Of a DNA stretch of 64,000 bases, positions 57,225 to 64,000 are shown piece after piece. The DNA is from Tuctoria greenei. Taxonomy: Eukaryota > Streptophyta > Magnoliopsida > Poales > Poaceae. The translations under genes and the position numbers were made by a program. The first letter of the stretch is position 1; each line of letters begins with the position of its first letter. The notes below the pieces were generated by a model. The model saw nothing but the letters and a program-made list of their open reading frames with translations, was not told the origin of the DNA and did not search any database. Location: assembly GCA_036927565.1 (NCBI GenBank), contig JAYESD010000005.1, positions 85,848,301 to 85,912,300 of the forward strand, in the 5' to 3' direction.

Positions 57225-58064
57225 ATGATGTCTCGGGCGTGTAGCCGATTGAAGGAGGAGCGCTTGGCGTGGCGCAAGAACCATCCCCATGTATGTACAT
57301 ATGGCACACCGGTCACATGGTTGTATATACATATGTATCTGTAATGGACTGATGAACTTAACTGTAGTTTGTTTTTCCGTGTTGTTTGTTTTTGGTATTT
57401 TCAATTTCTCCGCGTAGGGTTTCTCTGCGAAGCCTGAATCGGGAGATTTATTGAAGTGGCAGTGCATCGTCCCCGGTAAAGAAGGGGTAAGTCATGAAGA
57501 ACAAGCACAATATGAGTTTAACTATCGTCCTCCTATTAATAAATTTCTTTTGCAGACTGAATGGGAAGATGGTTACTACCCCCTGACAATCTCCTTCTCT
57601 GAGGACTATCCCTTGGTGCCTCCAAGATGCTCCTTTCCATTTGGGTTCTTCCACCCAAATGTCCATCGTTCGGGAGCACTCTGCATCGGGATTCTTGATC
57701 AAGAGACTGTAAGATAGACCTATTTTGTTCATGTAATTATTACTTATAATTTTTGTCGAACTTATTTGAACTGGTTTCTTATATTGCTTAAATTATATTT
57801 CGTAGGGGTGGTGCAGTGCTTTTACAATCAAAACTATACTACTTGAAGTTCAGCGTTTGCTGCATCAGCCAAATGTGCCTGATGTTGAAAATGATTGCTA
57901 TAATCTACTTATCAAGGTTAGATGACACTTTGACTTAGTGACCAATGTAGGTTATTCATTCCTCCTTCGACATTTGTTAATTTAAATAATGTCAATATTT
58001 TCAGGATCCAGCGGAATATAAGAGACGTGTTCGGGAGCAAGCAGGACGGTACAATTTAGATTGA
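57225..58064 (+). CDS. SCE1-like: SUMO-conjugating enzyme E2 (UBC9/SCE1-like), intact five-exon copy
   Basis: Exons 57225-57290, 57418-57486, 57556-57708, 57806-57916 and 58005-58064 give 152 aa. All introns are GT-AG and phase 0. UBC9/SCE1 forms a thioester with SUMO and passes it to target lysines, mostly in the nucleus. N-terminal RLKEERLAWRKNHPHGF (8-24) is the SUMO-binding helix type specific to UBC9. The core has FSEDYP, PPRC, HPN (78-80) and catalytic Cys88 (GALCIGIL), with Asp122 exactly 34 residues after it, as in UBC9 (Cys93/Asp127). The Tyr two residues after the HPN Asn is His82 here. The C-terminus DPAEYKRRVREQAGRY is typical. It is about 8 residues shorter than plant SCE1, mainly in exon 2. 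An acceptor (CTTTCTTCAG, ending 57221) suggests a non-coding exon upstream. An N-terminal extension from 57171 is possible. It lies inside the CACTA, 139 bp after TNP2. Confidence 0.85.
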
Positions 58065-58324
58065 TCGATGGGAGCTTCATCGTCGATCTACAATGAATGT
58101 AGCATGATTTTTGTTCAGTGTGTAAAGAAATTATCTTTGAACAATTGTAAAGCCTCTAATGGTGTATTATCACAATTAAGCCAGCCTCACTGGTGATCGA
58201 GCATTTCCTATAATGCATTACTTTACTAGTATCCGCTAGCTCATCTGTGTTTTTTTCCTGATACAATTTTGCCTGCACGACTACATGCGGCTGTGATATA
58301 TAATTGCAACTACATCCCTGTAAT
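58065..58324 (+). other. 3' region of the E2 gene
   Basis: Short AT-rich sequence after the stop; likely 3' untranslated region. No other feature seen. Confidence 0.5.
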
Positions 58325-58886
58325 TTCAATGAAAACCGCTTATGATAATTAAACAATGACCGCCACTGAAAATACATGATCTTCTTAGGCCGTTGTTATA
58401 TAATCAAGAACCGGCTATGAAGTTCATTGCATTACAGACGGTTATTAATTAAGAACCGCCAACGAAGATCATGTATTTACTCAGACGGTTGTTCCTTAAA
58501 ATCCATCTGTGAAGTTCATTGCATTACAGACGGTTATTAATCAAGAACCGCCAACGAAGATCATGTATTTAACCAGACGGTTGTTTCTTAAAATCCGTCT
58601 GTGAAGTTCATGGCATTGCAGGCGGTTAATAATTAATAACCGTCTGTGAAGATCATGTATTTACCCAGACGGTTGTTTCTTAAAATCCGTCTGTGAAATT
58701 CGTTGCATTACAGACGGTTCTTAATTAAGAACCGATTCTGAAGATCATGTATTTACCCAGACGGTTGTTCTTTAAAATCCGCCTGTGTTGTTCTTTCATC
58801 ACAGACGGTTATTATATCATTCGTCATCACAGTCGCATATTTTTAAGGACCGCCTGTGTTTGAAAAATTGAGGCGCCTGTAAAAAT
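58325..58886 (+). repeat. right subterminal repeat array
   Basis: About 18 copies in both orientations of CAGACGGTT / AACCGTCTG and the CCGCC variants, many within a ~60-bp higher-order unit that also holds GAAGATCATGTATTTA (at about 58378, 58467, 58557, 58652 and 58740). Confidence 0.9.
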
Positions 58887-58905
58887 GCTTTTTGTAGTAG
58901 TGTCA
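58887..58905 (-). repeat. right TIR with TCA target-site duplication
   Basis: Inverted CACTACTACAAAAAGC ending at 58902, then TCA (58903-58905), identical to the left duplication. Confidence 0.92.
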
Positions 58906-59969
58906 ACTGGATTACACTATAATCATGCGTAGAAACAGAATCGCATCGATGACCTAACTCGAAGTGTAAACCTGAGCCGAGACACAAATGAAGAATACTC
59001 GCTCGATAAATGAGGAAAAGGTTTAAGGTTTTCAACGTGAGAACCGTGGTATCCCGGTGCTCCTTTCTTCAATTGAAGTCAAGGTTTGCAATAGCCTAGT
59101 TCGTCGGCTTCACGGTGGACAAAGGTGATGTCCACGGCGGCCCAATGATAGCATCCGCGGAACTTCAAACTACGGGCAAAACAATGAGCAAAACGATGAG
59201 CCAATTGGTGTAGATTATAGAGCATAGCCTTAGCGCCATCTTTGCTGTTTGCATTGAAGAGAAACGGGGCAAGGTGCTCACTAGGGAGGAAAAAGAGGCG
59301 GCAAAAATGGCGAGGGATTTTGTTTTGAAGAAACAGAGGGTGAGTTACTCGTCAGTGAGGCGCCGCATGGCCTTAAGAAGGTGGAGGAGTCACCTAGCCA
59401 TGCAGCTGCTTGCCCTAGCTTGTCTTTGTCGCGGTGGTGCGCCCTCCTGGCGTTGAATGGCAGAGACAGCCGTGAAACAGAGCACTCACGGCTGTGTTTC
59501 ATAGACCAATGGGCCCCACTGCCCCTTTCATCCCAATACTTCTGTGTTCCTTCAATTCCCCCAACAATACTTGTCCAAAAATGCTAGATTTTTATGGAGA
59601 GTCCAACTCAAATGTTTAGACTCATATTCTAGAATTGGATTTCAAATTTGACAAGTTTCAGGTAAAATTCCAATTCACATTTGAATTTGAATTATATTCA
59701 ATGTACCCATTAAATTAAATAGAAATAGTGCTCCAAATATTATGAAAATTTGTAGGGTGCTATTTGGAGTATTTGGAAGCTAATTGTAAACTCAAATTTT
59801 TTCATTTTGGCAAAGTTTGAACAGGAGCAAGTTTTTAATATTTGAATTCCCTTCATTATAGTTTAAATAGGTTTGATTTTTCAGTTTCCATTTTGATTTC
59901 TTTTGTTATCCCATTCAACTTTTAAATTCTTCTATATGAACTTTGTACTTCGAGTTTAGGTCTTTTACA
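58906..59969 (-). repeat. 3' LTR of Tekay-like chromovirus, proximal part
   Basis: On the minus strand the LTR starts TGTAAAAGACC at 59969, just after a purine tract (59970-59981). It proceeds through AT-rich then GC-rich leader sequence to 58906, where the CACTA cuts it. It resumes at 40063. No gene. Confidence 0.65.
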
Positions 59970-59981
59970 TTGCCCCCTTAA

Positions 59982-60780
59982 AAGAGACTCGTCCCGATAT
60001 TACGAATAAAAGAGACGGAGGTAGAAAGATTACCGGATATGAGATGATAATAAATCCAGATAGTTTGATTGGAGATAATCCTCGCTTTTCCATGTCGCTT
60101 CCTCGGCGGTATGGTTTCTCCACAAGACTTTGTAGAAGTAAAAGTCTGGTTTCTTGTGGTACGAGTCTTTTCATCGATAATCCGGAGCGGATACTCAGAA
60201 TAAGTGAGATCCAGCTGGAGAGCTTCAATGTCTTCGGTGCGGATTTCAGCTAGAGATTTAAGACACTTCCGCAGCTGAGAAATGTGGAATACATTATGAA
60301 TATCAGCAAGTGGCGTTGGTAACCCCAAACAATAGGCAATGGGTCCGCATTTTTGAATGACGGCGAATGGAACGATGAATTTTGGAGCAAGTTTTCTCTT
60401 CACTCTAAAATGATTAATCCCTTTCATCGGAGAGACGGAGATAAACGTGGTCTCCGATGTCGAAGTGAAGAGGGCTACGTCTTTGATCCGTATAGCTTTT
60501 CTGACGAGATTGAGCAGCCTTGAGATTGGCTTGGATCACTCGTACTCGTTCTACGGCTTCATTTACAAGATCAATTCCGTATATAACTCGATCGAGGGAC
60601 TCACACCAGTTGACTGGTGCGTGACATTTCCGACCATAGAGAGCTTCATATGGTGTCATCTTGATGCTAGCTTGAGAGCCATTGTTATAAGAGAACTCCG
60701 CCAACGGTAAGTGATCATCCCAATTTTTACCGTGGTGTATGGCACAAGCGCGTAGAATATCTTCCAGAACTTGATTCACC
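59982..60780 (-). pseudogene. integrase C-terminal half and chromodomain remnant
   Basis: On the minus strand: HP-stop-TDGQTERVNQVLEDILRAC (catalytic Glu; a stop near 60800 replaces Gln), HLPLAEFSYNNGSQASIKMTPYEALYGRKC, then GPY-type APKFIVPFAVIQKCGPIAYCLGLP and HNVFHISQLRKCL. The last part YPLRIIDEKTRTTRNQ is the chromodomain start; a frameshift soon after destroys the rest. Confidence 0.8.
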
Positions 60781-60783
60781 CGT

Positions 60784-61620
60784 TCAGTTTGACCATCGGT
60801 CTACGGGTGATATGCGGAGCTTCGGATCAGTTTCGTCCCCAATGATGTGTGCAGCTGCTCCCAAAAATGAGCGACAAACAGCGCACCGCGGTCTGAAATA
60901 ATTGTCTAGGGAACTCCGTGCAAGCACATGATTCGGAGCCACGATACGGTCTTTGAACCACAGGGTACCATGTTCATCACTTCGGAAGCACTTCATTTCC
61001 CCATTCTTCATTCTCCTTCGAATGTGCGACATACCCACATATTTCTTTTGAGCTTCCATAATCTCCTCTCGTATGGTAGGGATGAGAGCAAGATTATATA
61101 ACACTCCATACGGAACCAAGTATAAACTCAGCTCGTCCTCTTCCATCGGAGGGATGGACAGATTATTGACGTGGGACTTGCGGCTCAGCGCATCGGCAAC
61201 TACATCCGCCTTGTCGGGATGATAATGAATTTCAATCTCATAGTCTTTGATCAGTTCTAACCATCTTTGTTGTCACATATTCAACTCCTTATGAGAGAAG
61301 ATATATTTCAGGCTCTTGTAATTGGTGTAGAGGTGCACTATATTGCCAAGTAAATAGTGCCTCCACATTTTCAAAGCGAGTACCACGGCAGCGAGCTCAA
61401 GGTCATGAGTCGGATAATGATGCTCATGATTTCGGAGCTGTCGTGACCCATACGCGATCACGCGGCCTTCTTGCATTAACACATAGCCGAGACCAATGCC
61501 CAACGGATCACAATAAACGTCGAATGATTTCGTTGTATCCGGCTGAGCTAATACTAGGGCTGTTGTGATATGTTTCACCAAAGCTTGAAATGCATCCTCA
61601 CATGCCTTGCTCTATAAAAA
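60784..61620 (-). pseudogene. RNase H and integrase with internal deletion
   Basis: RNase H shows FDVYCDPLGIGLGYVLMQ (the usual YCDAS is YCDPL), SRQLRNHEHHYPTHDLELAAVV and, after a stop, ADALSRKSHVN. Integrase begins at GTLWFKDRIVAPN and then jumps near 60930 to LARSSL in another frame, the equivalent of the later LHGVP...IISDRG stretch. The zinc-binding HHCC and the first catalytic Asp are missing, a deletion of roughly 130 codons. Confidence 0.75.
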
Positions 61621-62500
61621 TTTAGTCCCCTTTTTCAACAGCTCCGTCATTTGTTTAGCGATTTTTGAGAAGCTCGGAATGAACTTCCAATAATATCCCT
61701 CTAATCCGAGAAAGCTGCAAACTTTGTGTGCGGCTGTGGAGACTTCCATTTCAGCACTTGCACAATATTGATTGGATCAACAGCAATGTCTTCCACTGAA
61801 ATAATGTGACCAAGAAATGGTACTTGGCTGATCCGAAATTCGCACTTGCTGAATTTTGCATAAAGCTTGTGATCTCGCAATCGTTGGATCAGGATATGCA
61901 AGTGTTTGGCGTGTTCTTCCTCCGATTTAAACCAGAATATCATCAATGAAGACCACGACAAACTTATACAACTCCGGCATGAAAACTGAATTCATCAAAT
62001 ACATGAAGTGAGCCGGTGTGTTGGTAAGCACGAATGACATGACGAGATATTCATAGAGCCCGTATCTCGCCGAGAATGCCGTCTTTGGTATATCCTCCGG
62101 TCGGATTCTTATTTGATGAATACTTTAGCACCCACTAATTGATAAAATATGATATCGATGCGCGATAGTGGATACTTTTTCTTGATCGTCACGGCATTGA
62201 GAGGACGATAGTCCACACATAGACGTAACGTCTTGTCCTTCTTCTTCACAAATAATGCGGAGCAGCCCCAAGGTGATGAACTTGGGCGTATGAGACCTTT
62301 GTCCAGCAGGTCCTTCAAATGCTCCTTTAATTCCACCAACTCATTTGGTGCCATTTTGTGCGGCCTTCGAGAAATGAGCGTGGTTCCCGAAATAAGTTCA
62401 ATCTTGAACATGATGTCCCTATCCGGTGGCATACCCGGAAGGTCGTCAGGAAACACGTCTGGATCCACGGACCACACGAATGTCATCAAGCTTTGTGGCT
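61620..62500 (-). pseudogene. reverse transcriptase
   Basis: Open part 62109-62489 has VFPDDLPGMPPDRDIMFKIELI, SSPWGCSALFVKKKDKTLRLCVDYRPLNAVT and KYPLSRIDI. After frameshifts the active site reads VVFIDDILV near 61935-61960, followed by a stop. FSKCEFRISQVPFLGHIIS follows at 61800-61850. FIDD is an accepted catalytic form, but breaks on both sides disable the enzyme. Confidence 0.85.
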
Positions 62501-62950
62501 TCCGTGTTGTATGTGGCTGGAATTTCTTGGATAAGGTGGTCTAGAATGAGAGTGTGTGGTTCATATAGTGGAGAGTTCAAATGGACCACACGTGGAACAA
62601 TGTCGAGAACAGCACCATGACGGTGCATCGAGCTTTTGACCCTCTAATATAATTAGAGAAGTCGGATAGATATTCCCACCCATCTTAAGTTGTGCTTTAT
62701 GGACTTTCATGTCCGCTACTATTTTCCCACCCGGAGAGCAAATCAAATATGGACTTTCGGTGGGAGTGATAGATAATTGATGCTTAACAACATATGATTG
62801 GCTAATGAAATTATGGGTGGCATCGGAGTAAAATAATATGACTATGGGATTTTGGAGTAGAGAAAACGTACCTACGAGAACGGGTTCACCTTCCGGCACG
62901 TCTTCGATGGCTATGTGGTGGATGTTGCCGGGTTATTGTGCTGGTTTCTT
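62500..62950 (-). pseudogene. aspartic protease with destroyed active site
   Basis: Minus-strand PR region: EGEPVLVGTFSLLQNPIVILFYSDATHNFIS. The family has a DSGATH loop here; this copy has YSDATH, so the catalytic Asp is Tyr and the Gly is Asp. KMGGNIYPTSLIILEG follows, then a frameshift near 62620. Confidence 0.8.
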
Positions 62951-64000
62951 GGGCTGGTTGCGGGGTTGAGCTGCACCCTGATATGATGCTTGACCGCTGC
63001 CCTGACGCTGCTCGGGGAAGTCCCTCACAAAATACGCGACACTGTCACACGTATAGCACGTGTATTGTGCCGGGTTCCCGCCAAGCTGCCGACAGAATCC
63101 CGATGCACGTGGTGTAGGTGTATACGCATGTGGGACCATCCTTTGCTGCTGCTGCTGCTGTTGTGGAAATGACGGACGGAAGCGTGGTACATTGAAAGAT
63201 CGACTGCAGAATTGCTACGGTCGCGCCGGTGGCTACCATCGCTGACCGGATGGTGAGCGATACACCACACGGTACTTCTGCAGCCCACCAATGCTGCTGC
63301 TCGAAGGAGCGCTTCGTTTCCTCTTATCAAAAATGAGCTCACATTGAGCGTCCTCCTGTACAACCGTCGCATTGACGATGTCGTTGAAGGTGCCGCGGTT
63401 GCATTGTTCGAGTCGGACCTTCATCTTATGATTAAGGCCCCGGGAGAATATATCTCGTTTTTTATCTTCTGTCCCCACACACTCCGGCGCATACTGCTCC
63501 AAGTGATTGAATGCACGGGAGTACTCGTGGGCACTCCTCCCGCCTTGCTTCAGCTCCAAAAATTCTTGAAGCTTCCTCTTCATTATACCGGGAGGTATGT
63601 GGTAGGCGTGGAATGCCTCCCAGAATTCGGTCCATGTGACCGCATGACCAGCCGACAGTGACGCGATGACGTTCACCCACCAAGCACTGGCGGATCCCTG
63701 AAGTTGTTGTGCTGTGAACAACACCTTCTGTTGTTTGGTGCATCGCAAAAAACCGAACTTCGCCTCGAGGGTGCAGATAAAGTTGTCCGCCTCCAGAGGC
63801 TCCTCGGCCTCCGTGATGACTGGTGGATGCGTTGCCAAGAAATCTGAATATGAACTCTGTTGGGGCTGGCGTTGCCCATTGTCTTGTCGCCCCCCTTGTC
63901 AGGACGAATTATGCACCAACATACGCAGTAACTCAGTTTGCTCGTCGCGCGAGCCGAGTACTGCAGCCAGAATCTCCGCGAGCGTCCTCGGAGGTTCAGG
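62950..64000 (-). pseudogene. gag, N-terminus beyond window
   Basis: Frame continues from the right edge (TLAEILAAVLGSRDEQTELL), with a stop near 63900. The capsid region at 63233-63838 is open: FLRCTKQQKVLFTAQQLQGSASAWW, WTEFWEAFHAYHIPPGIMKRKLQEFLELKQG, RFNHLEQYAPE-like. The zinc knuckle near 63020-63060 reads CYTCDSVAYFVRDF: His is Tyr and the last Cys is Phe, so zinc binding is lost. Confidence 0.85.

Larger units (their letters stand above)
40064..58902. mobile_element. En/Spm (CACTA) transposon carrying SUMO-pathway and F-box genes
   Basis: Terminal inverted repeats CACTGCTACAATAAGC (40064-40079) and, inverted, CACTACTACAAAAAGC (58887-58902) match at 14 of 16 bases. The element is flanked by TCA on both sides (40061-40063, 58903-58905), the 3-bp duplication CACTA transposases make. 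Inside are a TNPA/Ulp1 fusion, two small related ORFs, an F-box-like gene, a TNP2 transposase with one stop and a SUMO E2. Subterminal motifs fill both ends and recur as internal islands. At 18.8 kb it is large for the superfamily. The matching duplication argues for one unit, though internal arrays leave room for a history of nested or fused elements. Confidence 0.9.
59970..64000 (-). mobile_element. Tekay-like Ty3/gypsy chromovirus, internal part
   Basis: From the right edge leftward: gag, protease, RT, RNase H, integrase and a chromodomain remnant, then purine tract and 3' LTR. The 5' LTR lies beyond the window. Domain order and the terminal chromodomain-like stretch place it in the chromoviruses. 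Several catalytic residues are lost and part of integrase is deleted. Confidence 0.8.

Overview
The window is plant nuclear DNA, almost certainly from a grass. It is a dense nest of transposable elements: SIRE/Maximus-type Ty1/copia, Tat, Tekay-like and CRM-clade Ty3/gypsy, and a large En/Spm (CACTA) DNA transposon. I see no tRNA, rRNA or CRISPR array, and no host gene outside a transposon. All retrotransposon genes carry stops or frameshifts. The intact reading frames lie inside the CACTA element.

Layout: 1-4093, Tat gypsy on the minus strand, cut by the window edge. 4094-6411, 3' part of a SIRE-type copia (+), into which the Tat element inserted. 6412-15301, a second copia ('copia A', +) with a truncated 5' LTR and a full 3' LTR. 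15302-18279, 3' part of a chromovirus (+) with its LTR. 18280-36513, a SIRE copia on the minus strand with its extra downstream ORF, split at 20374-27805 by a CRM-clade (centromere-type) gypsy with both LTRs and near-identical target-site duplications. 36514-37325, LTR debris. 37326-40063 plus 58906-64000, a minus-strand Tekay-like chromovirus whose 3' LTR is split by the CACTA element.

The centrepiece is the CACTA element, 40064-58902 (18,839 bp). Its terminal inverted repeats match at 14 of the first 16 bases and it is flanked by the 3-bp duplication TCA. On the left, reading outward on the minus strand, is an intact six-exon gene (1040 aa) joining a TNPA/PttA-type DNA-binding region to a Ulp1 (SUMO protease) domain with a readable His/Asp/Cys triad. 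On the right (+) is a TNP2 transposase with one in-frame stop, followed 139 bp later by an intact five-exon SUMO-conjugating E2 (UBC9/SCE1-like, 152 aa) that keeps the catalytic cysteine. The middle holds an intact F-box-like protein (minus, 257 aa) and two related small Pro-rich/acidic proteins (+). These genes are separated by islands of the same GGCGGTT/AACCGCC motif that forms the element's subterminal repeats, and by a 754-bp tandem array. One transposon therefore carries a SUMO ligation enzyme, a SUMO-protease-like enzyme and a putative ubiquitin-ligase adaptor, with promoter-like sequences near the presumed transposase-binding motif. This is the most unusual content of the window.

Exon models come from hand-read GT/AG sites and frame bookkeeping. 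Family calls come from recognisable motifs, not from database searches.
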